Origin: Candidatus Kuenenia stuttgartensis
Lineage (GTDB): Bacteria > Planctomycetota > Planctomycetia > Planctomycetales > Planctomycetaceae
Assembly: GCA_945906725.1 (NCBI GenBank)
Contig: CAMDRI010000002.1
Coordinates: 1 to 64,000 of the forward strand
Direction of reading: 5' to 3'
DNA: 64,000 bases
In this document: one piece after another, positions 40,477 to 49,428 of the stretch
Layout of the letters: every line of letters begins with the position of its first letter
Position numbering within the stretch: position 1 is the stretch's first letter
Program-made: the position numbers and the translations under genes
The notes under the pieces: model-generated
The model's database searches: none
Seen by the model: the letters and a program-made list of their open reading frames with translations, nothing else
Told to the model about the DNA's origin: nothing

Positions 40477-41780
40477 ATGATCGCCGTCGAACCAAAAACG
40501 GCACTCCGAATTCCATCGGAAACAGAGTCCATGTCGATCCCCACTGACTCCGCTGCGCGTCCAGCGGTTCGTGATTCCGGTGCGGCTTCGGAGAACCCGA
40601 AGTCGACTGCCGCGTCACGTCCTATGTCGAACGCAGCGGGACCGAGCGCAGCCGGCATCGCCAAACCGAATCTGGCGAGTTCGATCCGGGCTTTTAAAGA
40701 CTTGACCACAAAAAGCGGAACAGACTTCGCGGCCCCCCCCGCGCCGACACGCTTGACTGGCGAACCACTATCCGTCGCCTACGAGAAGCGAATCCACACG
40801 CTCAAAGAGCGCGATCAAGCCGTGCAAATGCTGACCCAGCGTTTGGAGCAGGCAGCCGATCAGCTCGACCGCATGCAACGCACGGGATCTGGACGTGGCG
40901 GTTCCGCCGTCGCCGGCCTACCGCCGGAGTTGGTCGAGAATCAACAAACGCTGCTCGAACAATTGACGCGAGTGATCGGCGATTGGGAAGCGACCCAAGC
41001 GCGCCAATCACTGGCACGCATCGAATCGCAGATCACCGAGTTGCTTGACCTGGTCGCTTCCGGTGCCGGTCATCTCGCGGGCATCAGCGCGTTGGCTGCC
41101 TCATCGACCATCTCCGCAATCGAACCTGCTGGTCAACTTCCGAAGGGTTCAGCAAGAACATCGCCCCTCGCCGACATCCCCGTGACAAAACACGCAAAAA
41201 CCGGTTGGGAAGCGATCAAACCCGCGATGCTGGCCGAAGAGAGTTACGACCCGACGACCGCCAGTCCTTCGGTGTCCGCCCCAAAATCAGCCGCAATCGC
41301 GGAGTCCGCCACTGTAGAGAGCGATCCGAATGAATCCCGTTCGGTCGGCCAACGATCCGCACTGCCACCATTGCCCGGACCACCTCCGGCCATCGATTTC
41401 GACATCGCCGACCAATCGACACTCATCGAAGCCATTCGCAACCGCGATGAATTCATCGCAATCCTGTTGTGTCGGCTCAGCTCGCCTGACGCCAGCATCG
41501 AATTCCCCGATTGGGAAAAACTCAACTGTGTCCCAAGTGACTTGCAGGGCAAACTTCTGAACCAGCGCGATCGACTGCAAGAAAAGTGCGAGTCGCCGAG
41601 GTCGATCTGTCGTTGCAACGCGCCAAGTTGGCTCGCGAAGAGGCCAAGCTTTCGATCAAGGCTGAACATCTCGTCCGGCAGATGCGCCAACTCGGCCTCG
41701 CGCCAGATGATTCCGGCGCACCAACTGCCGGCTCACGCGTGCAGAACGAGGGATCGAATGCGACTCAAGGCCGTCGCTAA
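40477..41780 (+). pseudogene. Coiled-coil protein gene with a frameshift near its 3' end
   Basis: From Met at 40477 the frame encodes an Ala/Ser-rich N terminus and then a heptad-like stretch (AYEKRIHTLKERDQAVQML and TQRLEQAADQLDRMQ), an acidic middle, and AILLCRLSSPDASIEFPDW leading to QRDRLQEK. At 41583 the frame breaks: the same helix clearly continues one base earlier (VRVAEVDLSLQRAKLAREEAK, then EHLVRQMRQLGLAPDD) to a stop at 41778-41780. The original was probably GAA AAA GTG CGA, now with one A lost from the A run. The downstream frame to 42132 is junk. This could be a real mutation or a sequencing error. No function is known. Confidence 0.72.
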
Positions 41781-41899
41781 CTCCAGTTCTTGCAACGCTC
41801 CAACGGACCCAGCACGGACAGCAAATGAGAGAAGGCGGAATTTCGAGGTCGGAAGGGGGAATGAATTTCGTTCCGATTTCTTCGCTCCGAATTCCCGAT

Positions 41900-43546
41900 T
41901 CACTCCGGTTCCCCACCATCGCGAGTCTCCAACCGTTGCAGCACGCGGCGATCCGTCTTGTTCGAATAGAACTTCACCGAGCCATCCGCGTGCAAGAATG
42001 TCGCTCCGGAACCGTTGGCATTTCCGAAACCACGAAACTGCCGATTCAAGCCTTCGCCGATCGAGCGGACGTTCCCCGGTTCGCCCCACGGAGGCGGTGG
42101 TGGATCACGATCACGAATCTCGCCGACGATGATTGTCTGACTGAGTCCATCGGTGATCTGCTCACGTTTGACCGGCCCGCCGTCATTGAACAAACCGAGA
42201 TGCACCAACCCTACCGGCTCACGCACATCTTGCCCGCCGACTCCTGCGAAATGTGTCAGCGCGAATCCACGCGGTGATCGGGACGGCGTCCGGCGCGGAA
42301 GCGAGAATTCCGGAATCTGCTGCTGCATCACTGGAATATTGACCGCCGCATCGAATGGTTGTTTCAAATCAATCCGCCGATAGATCGCCTCCTGACCGAC
42401 AAACGGCAACAGCGGAGTCACCCAACCGTGCATCGGGACATTTTCGCCCTGCGAGTCACGGCCCTTAAGGGCCGCTTCTGGGAATTGACCCTGCTGAGCG
42501 TGAAACTGATCCAGCCCCGCTGCGATGCGTCGCAAGCGCCAGTGAATCTCTTCGCGTCCAGCATTCTCGCGCTGCCGCTCACCCAGCCGAGCAAACACGA
42601 GCGGCGCGAGGAACATGCCGAAGGCCCCCACGACCACGCTCGATCTCGCGACCACCACTCCCTTCAATCGTCCGCGAGATCGCCGAACATCCGCGGCCGC
42701 GACGAAACCGAGCAACACCGCCACCAACCCCATCACCAACGCCGGCCCACGCCACCACCACTCCGGACGAACACTTGCCGCCGCGGCCAGGACGGTCAAA
42801 ACCGCGCAAGCCAGCGCCGTCACCGCGCGGCGAGACCATTCTCGCTCATCCTCATCGAACGGTGCTTCGGCCGACTCAGGCTGCCACGACGCGACCAAAT
42901 GCGTCATCGAAGCCAAGCTCGCCGCCTGCGCGTACTTCTGCGCGGGAGTCAATTCAGTTGTTGCCGTCGATGTTTGCCGTTCGTGAGTTGGCCTTTCTCC
43001 CTCTCCCCTTGGGAGAGGGTCGGGGTGGGGGACGGACTGACGATCGGCTTCCATCGAAGTGCCGTTCGCCTGCGATCGTCGTCCGTCACGCAGTCCCTCA
43101 TCCGGCCTTCGGCCACCTTCTCCCAAAGGGAGAAGGGCTGGTGGCGAGCCGGGTGACTCAACGGGGGGCGTGCTTTGCATCACGTCCCACAGGCCCTTGG
43201 GTTTGACGGCGTCTCCCGTTGGTTCCGTGGTCGCCGGGGCCTCCGCTGCGGGCGTGACGTTCGAGCCGCGCATCACGTCCCACAAACTGCGACGTGGCTT
43301 GGTCGGCTCCGCTGCAACCGATTTTTCAACAGGCGGTGCAATGACTGGAGTCGCAGGAGGAATCGCGTCGACGACGTGCGATTGCCACAACTGCTGGAAC
43401 ATCCGCTTACCGGCCGGTACATGCGTCGCCAATGAGCGACCACAGGCCGGACAGGCCGCTTCGCCGACAACAGCCGCGTCGGCTGGCTGGTCTCGATCAG
43501 CCAGTTCGGTGACGTGTCCGCATTCGCATGTCACCGTGACGGGCAT
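41900..43546 (-). CDS. DUF1559 protein with N-terminal zinc ribbon
   Basis: This 548-residue protein opens with a zinc-ribbon-like CECGHVTEL ... CPACGRSL. A variable linker, two membrane segments (VTALACAVLTVLAAAASV and VVGAFGMFLAPLVFARL) and a DUF1559-type domain follow. The DUF1559 blocks are GWVTPLLPFVGQEAIYRRI, ITDGLSQTIIVGE and FLHADGSVKFYSNKTD. DUF1559 is common in planctomycetes and sits in pilin-like or secreted proteins; here the N-terminal pseudopilin helix is not obvious. Residues from about 140 to 195 are encoded by an interspersed repeat (42991-43141). It ends 4 nt after the ABC permease gene on the same strand and is likely co-transcribed with it. Confidence 0.85.
   Translation of the reverse strand: MPVTVTCECGHVTELADRDQPADAAVVGEAACPACGRSLATHVPAGKRMFQQLWQSHVVDAIPPATPVIAPPVEKSVAAEPTKPRRSLWDVMRGSNVTPAAEAPATTEPTGDAVKPKGLWDVMQSTPPVESPGSPPALLPLGEGGRRPDEGLRDGRRSQANGTSMEADRQSVPHPDPLPRGEGERPTHERQTSTATTELTPAQKYAQAASLASMTHLVASWQPESAEAPFDEDEREWSRRAVTALACAVLTVLAAAASVRPEWWWRGPALVMGLVAVLLGFVAAADVRRSRGRLKGVVVARSSVVVGAFGMFLAPLVFARLGERQRENAGREEIHWRLRRIAAGLDQFHAQQGQFPEAALKGRDSQGENVPMHGWVTPLLPFVGQEAIYRRIDLKQPFDAAVNIPVMQQQIPEFSLPRRTPSRSPRGFALTHFAGVGGQDVREPVGLVHLGLFNDGGPVKREQITDGLSQTIIVGEIRDRDPPPPPWGEPGNVRSIGEGLNRQFRGFGNANGSGATFLHADGSVKFYSNKTDRRVLQRLETRDGGEPE
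42991..43141. repeat. Interspersed palindromic element inside the DUF1559 gene
   Basis: The left arm has CTCTCCCCTTGGGAGAGGGT (43001-43020) and the right arm has CCACCTTCTCCCAAAGGGAG near 43113-43132. These ends match a repeat I recall from many bacteria (encoding peptides like PHPDPLPRGEGE and PLGEGGRRPDEG). The element is translated in the gene's frame without a stop codon. Confidence 0.85.
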
Positions 43547-43550
43547 CGGC

Positions 43551-45287
43551 CTAACCCTTGTCGAGCGTCGAGCGCCCGAGCGCCGTATCGAACTCGCTGA
43601 TCGCCGGAATCAGCATCGCGACGGTCGTGAAGCCGTAGGCCATGAGAATCGAAAAGCAAACTCCCAAGGTGCCGTGCAACAAGAACTCAGTGATCGCGTA
43701 GAAGGTCAGGAACGGCAACCCCCCCGCCGCCAGCGTCAGCGCTACCGATGGATTCCGGTGCGTCAGCGAGGCGTATAGCCCGATGCTTCCCACCAGGATG
43801 AAGACCAGGAAACTCTGGAACTGCAAGAAGAACGACGACCGAGCCTCCACCAGCAAGATCATAAAAATGATGATGCCGATGAAGAGAAAGAACATCGTTC
43901 CCAGGCTGTTGGCAATCGACGCTCGCGAGTTGTCGAAACTGAACCCCGCGTGAAGGCCCAGCATCGCCGCGAAGCCCACCAGCGCCAGAAAACTCAACAG
44001 CACATAGGCCGAGTTCTCCAGGCCGACGCCGCCAATCACTAACTGCCAACCGATCAACGCCAACGGAATTACGATCAATTCCTTCGTGTTGAACAACACG
44101 CCGCCGAGCTTGCCGAAGACGAACTCCTTGGCCGAGATGTCCGTCACCAACAGCAACTCCAGCGTCTTCGTGTCCTTTTCCGTCGTGATCGACGTCACCC
44201 CTTGAGCGTTCACCAGCAACAGGCTCAACAGGCCGAGCGCGACGAATCCGATTCCCGCAGGAGTCACCACGCCCAGCAGCATCTCGCCGCTGCCACTCGA
44301 CGACCACAACGTCGAGACGACGAACGCCGCGATCGCGTAGTACACCAGCTTGATGAGCACCATCCGCCGGCCATAAGCCCGCGTGCAGATTTCTCGCCAC
44401 AGGACCGGATTCGTCCAGATCGTCCGATGCCGTACGCGTGTCTCGCCAGCCACCTCGGTCTTCTCCGTCTTCGGCGGCGCGAATGACGCCTGATTCGGAT
44501 TCCAGACTCGCAATCGGATGATGCTCACACCGATCAGGGCAACGGCCAGAGCACTCAACACCACGACCGATCGCGCCGCCACCTGCGAGTACGCAAGCTC
44601 GCCGTGTGTCTCAAACGGATTCATCACCGCCAACAGCGCACGATACGGATTCAACAATCCCGCCACTCCGCCAATCACAGACGACGCACCCGCAATTGCC
44701 ACGATTGCCTCGACAGCACCGAGAAACAACACCAAGCCCAGCACGCAAATCGCCAACGTCTGAAACGTCTTCTCTCGCCAGAAGGCAACCAATCCACCCC
44801 AAGCCCCCGATGCGAACGTCGCCGCCGTGCAGAGGCCAATCACCCAAGCGACTTGATCCGGTGCGACTCCTCCCAACAACAGAGTCACGCAAAACACCGG
44901 GACCGAGGTCGCGACGAGCACCAGCGGCAGCAGCAAACTCGCCAGCAACTTGCCGAGCACCATCTCGTGTCGCCGCAGGTCAGTCATCAGCAGCAGAATC
45001 AACGTCTGCCGGTCCTTCTCCTGAGCGATGTTTCCCGCCGTGAACAGCATTCCGAAGAACAGCACCAGCGTCATTTGCAGCAGTGCGAAAATCTGAAAGA
45101 TCAACCCGCCAAAGTGCGCGACGTCTCCGAGACTGCGCACCTGCTGCCAGCCGAACGTCGCTTGCCCGGCTGTGTACATCAGCACGAATAAGCCGGCGAC
45201 GTAGCCCGATCGAATCAAAAAATGACGCAGCCGTCGCGGAGTCGTCAGAGCTTCTCGACTGAAAATAGGGCCGGCAAACAAGATCAA
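43551..45287 (-). CDS. ABC-2-type transporter permease
   Basis: This 578-residue membrane protein has roughly twelve hydrophobic segments, including LFVLMYTAGQATFGW, LLLPLVLVATSVPVFCVTLLLGG, AICVLGLVLFLGAVEAIVAI, FLALVGFAAMLGLHAGF and GTMFFLFIGIIIFMILLVEA. The cytoplasmic blocks TLILLLMTDLRRHEMVLGKLLASLL and TLELLLVTDISAKEFVFGKLGG repeat, so the protein looks like a tandem duplication of an ABC-2 permease half. No ATPase gene is adjacent. The DUF1559 gene follows 4 nt downstream. The substrate is unknown. Its start lies beside the short-period repeat after moaC. Confidence 0.83.
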   Translation of the reverse strand: MILFAGPIFSREALTTPRRLRHFLIRSGYVAGLFVLMYTAGQATFGWQQVRSLGDVAHFGGLIFQIFALLQMTLVLFFGMLFTAGNIAQEKDRQTLILLLMTDLRRHEMVLGKLLASLLLPLVLVATSVPVFCVTLLLGGVAPDQVAWVIGLCTAATFASGAWGGLVAFWREKTFQTLAICVLGLVLFLGAVEAIVAIAGASSVIGGVAGLLNPYRALLAVMNPFETHGELAYSQVAARSVVVLSALAVALIGVSIIRLRVWNPNQASFAPPKTEKTEVAGETRVRHRTIWTNPVLWREICTRAYGRRMVLIKLVYYAIAAFVVSTLWSSSGSGEMLLGVVTPAGIGFVALGLLSLLLVNAQGVTSITTEKDTKTLELLLVTDISAKEFVFGKLGGVLFNTKELIVIPLALIGWQLVIGGVGLENSAYVLLSFLALVGFAAMLGLHAGFSFDNSRASIANSLGTMFFLFIGIIIFMILLVEARSSFFLQFQSFLVFILVGSIGLYASLTHRNPSVALTLAAGGLPFLTFYAITEFLLHGTLGVCFSILMAYGFTTVAMLIPAISEFDTALGRSTLDKG

Positions 45288-45299
45288 CTCCTGACGAAG

Positions 45300-45430
45300 G
45301 AAGATTGCAAATTGCTAGTTGCAAATCTGAAATTGCAAATTGAAGACAAAGGACAATCCATCGGACGCAACTCAACCTTTCGGTGGTTCCAATTCGCAAT
45401 TTGCAATTTGCAATTTGCAATTTGCAATGC
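45300..45430. repeat. TGCAAAT short-period repeat pair around the moaC stop
   Basis: Copies of a 7-base unit (ATTGCAA) occur in one orientation at about 45304-45344, and GCAATTT units occur in the other at about 45392-45428. The two clusters form a long imperfect inverted repeat. The right cluster is read as the last codons of moaC. Confidence 0.82.
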
Positions 45431-45902
45431 CTTCCCGCACGAAGTGGCCGCTGCGTCCGCCGGTCTTCTCCAGCAGTTCGATGGGGCCAATCGACATGCC
45501 ACGATCGACCGCTTTGCACATGTCGTAAATCGTCAGCGCGGCGACGCTGACCGCCGTGAGAGCTTCCATCTCGACACCAGTCCGGCCATGCACTCGCACA
45601 GTTGCTTCAATACGAATGCTGTTCGCATCGACGATTTCGAAGGCAACGTCCGCACTGTCGAGGCCCAGCGAATGACACAGCGGAATTAACTCGGCCGTCC
45701 GTTTCGTGGCCATGATGCCGGCCAACCGAGCGACCTCGAAGACGTCTCCCTTCGCGACTTGCTTGTTGCGGATCAATTCCAGCGTCGCTGGCTGCATTCG
45801 CACGAAGCCAACCGCGCGAGCTTGCCGGAGCGTCACCTCTTTCGAGCTGACATCCACCATGCGACTCGCGCCGGTTTCGTCGAAGTGCGTCAGTTCGGGC
45901 AT
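45372..45902 (-). CDS. moaC: Cyclic pyranopterin monophosphate synthase MoaC
   Basis: This 176-residue protein matches MoaC, which with MoaA forms cPMP, the first intermediate of molybdenum cofactor synthesis. It has [18 protein letters not shown], the [15 protein letters not shown] active-site block, [30 protein letters not shown] and [15 protein letters not shown] at the conserved end. The last 19 residues ([19 protein letters not shown]) are encoded by a TGCAAAT-type repeat and are absent from usual MoaC. The gene is 6 nt downstream of the thioredoxin-NHL gene and probably shares its transcript. No other moa genes are in the window. Confidence 0.95.
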   Translation of the reverse strand: MPELTHFDETGASRMVDVSSKEVTLRQARAVGFVRMQPATLELIRNKQVAKGDVFEVARLAGIMATKRTAELIPLCHSLGLDSADVAFEIVDANSIRIEATVRVHGRTGVEMEALTAVSVAALTIYDMCKAVDRGMSIGPIELLEKTGGRSGHFVREGIANCKLQIANCELEPPKG

Positions 45903-45908
45903 GGAGGA

Positions 45909-48140
45909 TTACTCGGCGACCGCTTCCAGTTTGATCGTGGCCGACTTGCCGTCCGCAGAAACCTTGATCGGGATATTCCACTTCGACGTCTTCAGCTTGC
46001 ACAGTCCGCCGACGCCGTCTCGGCAGTACGAGAACGACAGCGATAACGCCAATTTCGCCTCGCCCGTTTGAGCAGCTAGCGGGATTGAGGCAGTCGCAAC
46101 CTCGTCGTTGACCTCGGCCGGATGACGACCTTTGAGTTGTTCGGCAGCGATCAGCTTTTGATCGCCCGCGGCCTCCAGCTTGTAAGTCACCTTCGCCAGC
46201 TTGTTGAGTTTGTAGTCCTCTGGCAATTTGAAGCGGATCTCCAACTTCAGTGTCTCGCCGACCGCGATGTTCTGCACGGCAAGATCCATAACTTTCTTCG
46301 CATCGGCAGCGGACTCGTCGTCTTTCACCGGTGGTGGCGGTTGCAGACCGTTGATGTTTAGTTCGGTCATCTCATCCGATTTCAGATCGACTACGCAGAT
46401 GCGGTGATTGTTGGTGTCCGCGACAAACAACTTGCCCTTCGCAATCGACAGACCGGCCGGCTCAGAGAGTTGCGCGGGAGAGAGGCCGGCTCCCGCTTTG
46501 CCGTTGCCAATGAACGACGAGACCTCACGCTTCGCGGCATTGATCCGCTTGATCTTGTGGTTGTAGCTGTCTGCCACGAACAGGCTGCCGTCGTGGTAGA
46601 GCACATCCAGCGGATGCTGGAATCGAGCCTCTTTGCCGATGCCGTCCACATCACCGAACGCGAACAACGATTGAGCGCTCGGCAAGTCGGACGTTCCGGC
46701 GACGGTCGTAACTTCGCCTTTCGAGCCAATCGGCACTTTGCGAATCGACGAGCCTTCGCTGTCGGCAACGTACAAAAACTTGCCGTCGCTGCTGATGCCC
46801 GACGGCTGCGCGTACGCCGCTTCGGCGTGCGGGCCGTTCAAAATGTCTTCGCGACCGCTGCCGGAAAACACGCCGATCGAATCGGAACCGAGTTCGTGCG
46901 ACCAGAGCTGATGCGGCCCAGCCATCGCGATGTACAACGTGCCGTCCTGATGCGAGATCGCCCACGGACTATTGAGCGCTGTCTTTCGCAACGCTCCCCC
47001 GTTCGCTCGGAATTGAGCCTGCACGCCGGTCCCCGCCAGCGTCGTGACCTTCTTCGCCTTCAGATCAACGACACGCAGCAAATGATTCTCCGTGTCGGAG
47101 AGGTACAACTCGTCGCCGACGAGCGCTGCTCCTTGCGGACGGAAGAAGCTCGCCGTCTTGTAGTCGCCGTCCTCGGCACCGGCTATTCCGCTGCCGATCA
47201 CGTCGAGCAGCTTGCCGTCGAGCGACGTCACCACCAGCCGGTTGTGATTGCTGTCGCTGATGAACAGCCGATTGGACGCCTCATCAGCCAGAACCTTGCC
47301 GGGGAATCGCAACGCTCCCGGCTTCACGCGTTGCCGCTCCAGGTCAAACTTCACGGGAGTCTCGTCGAGCGTTCCCTTCGCTTTGTGGTACGCGATGACC
47401 TTGGCAATGATCGCGTCGAGCGGTTCGCGGTTCCCCTCGCCGGAGATAAAGCCGCAGTAGTAACCCTCCGGGTCGAGCAGTACGAGCGTCGGCCATGCTC
47501 GTACCCCGAAGCCACGCCAGATTTTCATCTCGGCATCGTTGACGATCGGATGTTCGATCTCGTACCGCAGCGCGGCCCGGCGGATGTTTTCCGTTTCTTT
47601 TTCGTTGTCGAACTTCGCCGAATGGACGCCGATGACAACCAGCTCTTTCGGGTACTTGTGCTCGAGGAATTTCAAGTCCGGCAAGATGTGCATGCAGTTG
47701 ATGCAGCAGTAGGTCCAGAAATCGACCAACACCACTTTGCCACGCAAATCCTTCAGCGTGATCTCGCCGGACGTGTTGAGCCACTCGACGCCGCCATCGA
47801 GTTCCGTACCCTCCATCTTGAACCGCCCCGGAAAAGGATTCTCAAGACCTCCCGGAGCATCGTCGTCAGCCTTGTCGTCCTTTTTCTCGGCCTCTTTCTT
47901 CGTCGTCTTGCTGGCCGCATTCTTGGCGGGCTTCTCAGACGGTTCGTCATTCTGCGGATCGGCCGCCAGCACCGTCGATGTCAGCGGCAACGAAGGAATC
48001 CGCGAACCATTCGTGAACCAGAACGTGACGATCGCCGCTGCGACCAGCAACAGCGAGCCAACGATCGTCGCTCGTGGCAACGGACGAAACGGAGACGGCG
48101 ACGACTCGGCGGGGGACGGTGCAGAAAGCTCGTAAGACAT
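45909..48140 (-). CDS. Thioredoxin-like domain plus NHL-repeat protein
   Basis: This 743-residue protein has an N-terminal membrane anchor (ATIVGSLLLVAAAIVTFW) and an acidic/Lys-rich linker. A TlpA/NHLRC2-like thioredoxin fold follows (TLKDLRGKVVLVDFWTYCC and INCMHILPDLKFLEHKY) with a CxxC in CCINC near residue 145. An NHL beta-propeller with blades such as RLFISDSNHNRLVVTSLDG, YLSDTENHLLRVVDLKAKK, YVADSEGSSIRKVP and FVADSYNHKIKRINAAKR comes next, and a C-terminal beta-sandwich ends the protein. It resembles NHLRC2-type proteins. It could act in thiol chemistry outside the cytoplasm, but this is inference. It is directly upstream of moaC. Confidence 0.85.
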   Translation of the reverse strand: MSYELSAPSPAESSPSPFRPLPRATIVGSLLLVAAAIVTFWFTNGSRIPSLPLTSTVLAADPQNDEPSEKPAKNAASKTTKKEAEKKDDKADDDAPGGLENPFPGRFKMEGTELDGGVEWLNTSGEITLKDLRGKVVLVDFWTYCCINCMHILPDLKFLEHKYPKELVVIGVHSAKFDNEKETENIRRAALRYEIEHPIVNDAEMKIWRGFGVRAWPTLVLLDPEGYYCGFISGEGNREPLDAIIAKVIAYHKAKGTLDETPVKFDLERQRVKPGALRFPGKVLADEASNRLFISDSNHNRLVVTSLDGKLLDVIGSGIAGAEDGDYKTASFFRPQGAALVGDELYLSDTENHLLRVVDLKAKKVTTLAGTGVQAQFRANGGALRKTALNSPWAISHQDGTLYIAMAGPHQLWSHELGSDSIGVFSGSGREDILNGPHAEAAYAQPSGISSDGKFLYVADSEGSSIRKVPIGSKGEVTTVAGTSDLPSAQSLFAFGDVDGIGKEARFQHPLDVLYHDGSLFVADSYNHKIKRINAAKREVSSFIGNGKAGAGLSPAQLSEPAGLSIAKGKLFVADTNNHRICVVDLKSDEMTELNINGLQPPPPVKDDESAADAKKVMDLAVQNIAVGETLKLEIRFKLPEDYKLNKLAKVTYKLEAAGDQKLIAAEQLKGRHPAEVNDEVATASIPLAAQTGEAKLALSLSFSYCRDGVGGLCKLKTSKWNIPIKVSADGKSATIKLEAVAE

Positions 48141-48493
48141 CGGTAATTCCTCACGATCAGGGGCGGGAGACGGCAGGTATCGCGTCGGTCCAAACCGTGC
48201 GACGTGCGGACAGCATCTAGCTCGCCCCGCACGACGTCAAGCGGTCGAAGAGTCTGCTCGGCGAAGTCGCAACACAGTATTAAGTGAAGAGTGCAAACTG
48301 AAAAGTGCATAATTGAGGGGATCGAAATACTAGTTTGCAGGACATTTTTCACTTTGCACTCTGCACTCTGCACTTTGCAATTAATCAGGAATGTCGGCCT
48401 GTGACAAATTGATTGATTGCTCGGCAGTCGGTCGACTGGCAGAATGCCACGCCAATCACGTCCCGCCCGGAGTTTCTGCACGAGGAATCTTTC
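48141..48493. other. Divergent intergenic region holding a short-period inverted repeat
   Basis: About 350 nt between two divergent starts. The middle (48280-48388) has AAGTGAAGAGTGCAAACTG on one side and CACTTTGCACTCTGCACTC on the other, forming an imperfect inverted repeat made of 7-base TGCACT/TTTGCAC units. Promoters for both flanking genes must lie here, but none is certain. GAGGAATC near 48482 is the ribosome site of the next gene. Confidence 0.6.
48280..48388. repeat. TGCACTT short-period inverted repeat
   Basis: Units such as TTTGCAC, CTCTGCA and AGTGCAA alternate in arms at about 48285-48317 and 48352-48387, giving TTTGCACTCTGCACTCTGCA on the right side. It has the same design as the loci at 45300-45430 and 59739-59806. 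Confidence 0.75.
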
Positions 48494-49420
48494 ATGCCAA
48501 GAACCGTTCTGAGTCGCTGTCTGCCAGGAGTGCTGTCGATCGTCTTCGGCCTCGCGCTGTCCGCCGGAGCCGCCGCTTCCGACGAGAAATTGTTCGTCGC
48601 CGAACCGCTCACCCTGCCGAAGGAATTCACCGGCGGCATCGAAGGCCCGCAGTGCGACGGAGCCGGCAACATCTACGCCGTCAACTTCAAAGCGGAAGGC
48701 ATCATCGGCAAGGTGACGCCGCAGGGCAAAGCGGAGGTCTTCGTCGAACTGCCGAACAAGAGCGTCGGCAACGGCATCGTCTTCGACCTTTCGGGAGCCA
48801 TGTTCATCGCCGACTACGTCAATCACAACGTGCTCAAAGTGGACATGGCCACGAAGAAGATTTCGGTCGTCACCCACAACGAAGGCATGAACCAGCCCAA
48901 TGATCTGGCCATCGGCCCAGACGACGTGCTGTGGGCCAGCGACCCGAACTGGGGCAACAGCACTGGTCAACTTTGGCGGATCGATCGACAGGGCAAGGTC
49001 ACGAAAGTCGCCAGTAAGATGGGAACCACCAACGGCATCGAGGTCAGCCCGGATGGCAAAACGCTGTTCGTCAACGAAAGCGTTCAACGCGGCATCTGGG
49101 CCTTCACGATCACTGCCGACGGACTCAAAGACAAACGATTGCTGAAGCAATTCCCCGATCACGGTTTCGACGGCATGCGCTGCGATGTTGACGGCAACTT
49201 GTACGTCACTCGGCACGGCAAGGGGACAGTCGCCGTCGTATCGCCCCAGGGGGAGGTACTGCGTGAAATCGACGTGCTGGGCAAGATGCCCAGCAACCTG
49301 TGCTTCGGCGGTCCCGATGGCCGAACCGTCTACGTCACCGAAGTCGAGCACACGCGACTGGTGAAGTTCCGAGTCGATCGTCCCGGCCAAGCGTGGCAGC
49401 GATGGCAGAAGAAAAAGTGA
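48494..49420 (+). CDS. SMP-30/gluconolactonase-like exported protein
   Basis: The ATG at 48494, with GAGGAA about 8 nt upstream, gives a 308-residue protein with a signal peptide (LSRCLPGVLSIVFGLALSAGAAA). It shows a six-bladed propeller typical of the SMP-30/LRE group: GGIEGPQCDGAGNIYAVNF, GNGIVFDLSGAMFIADY, QPNDLAIGPDDVLWASDPNW, TNGIEVSPDGKTLFVNE and FDGMRCDVDGNLYVTRHG. Conserved Glu, Asn and Asp residues in these blocks form the divalent metal site of lactonases. The substrate, perhaps a sugar lactone, is unknown. The longer frame from 48413 is rejected. The next gene begins close behind. Confidence 0.87.
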   Translation: MPRTVLSRCLPGVLSIVFGLALSAGAAASDEKLFVAEPLTLPKEFTGGIEGPQCDGAGNIYAVNFKAEGIIGKVTPQGKAEVFVELPNKSVGNGIVFDLSGAMFIADYVNHNVLKVDMATKKISVVTHNEGMNQPNDLAIGPDDVLWASDPNWGNSTGQLWRIDRQGKVTKVASKMGTTNGIEVSPDGKTLFVNESVQRGIWAFTITADGLKDKRLLKQFPDHGFDGMRCDVDGNLYVTRHGKGTVAVVSPQGEVLREIDVLGKMPSNLCFGGPDGRTVYVTEVEHTRLVKFRVDRPGQAWQRWQKKK

Positions 49421-49428
49421 GCGGCTCA

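Noticed and set aside
41575-41595. Programmed -1 frameshift site
   Set aside because: A -1 shift would restore the frame, but the sequence CAAGAAAAGTGC has no X XXY YYZ slippery heptamer and I see no following stem-loop. A lost base is simpler.
41781-42132. 3' continuation of the coiled-coil gene frame
   Set aside because: After the frameshift the frame has no coiled-coil pattern and overlaps the end of the DUF1559 gene on the other strand.
46404-48146. Plus-strand open frame of 580 residues
   Set aside because: It is antisense to the thioredoxin-NHL gene. The composition is Arg/His-rich and no domain is recognisable.
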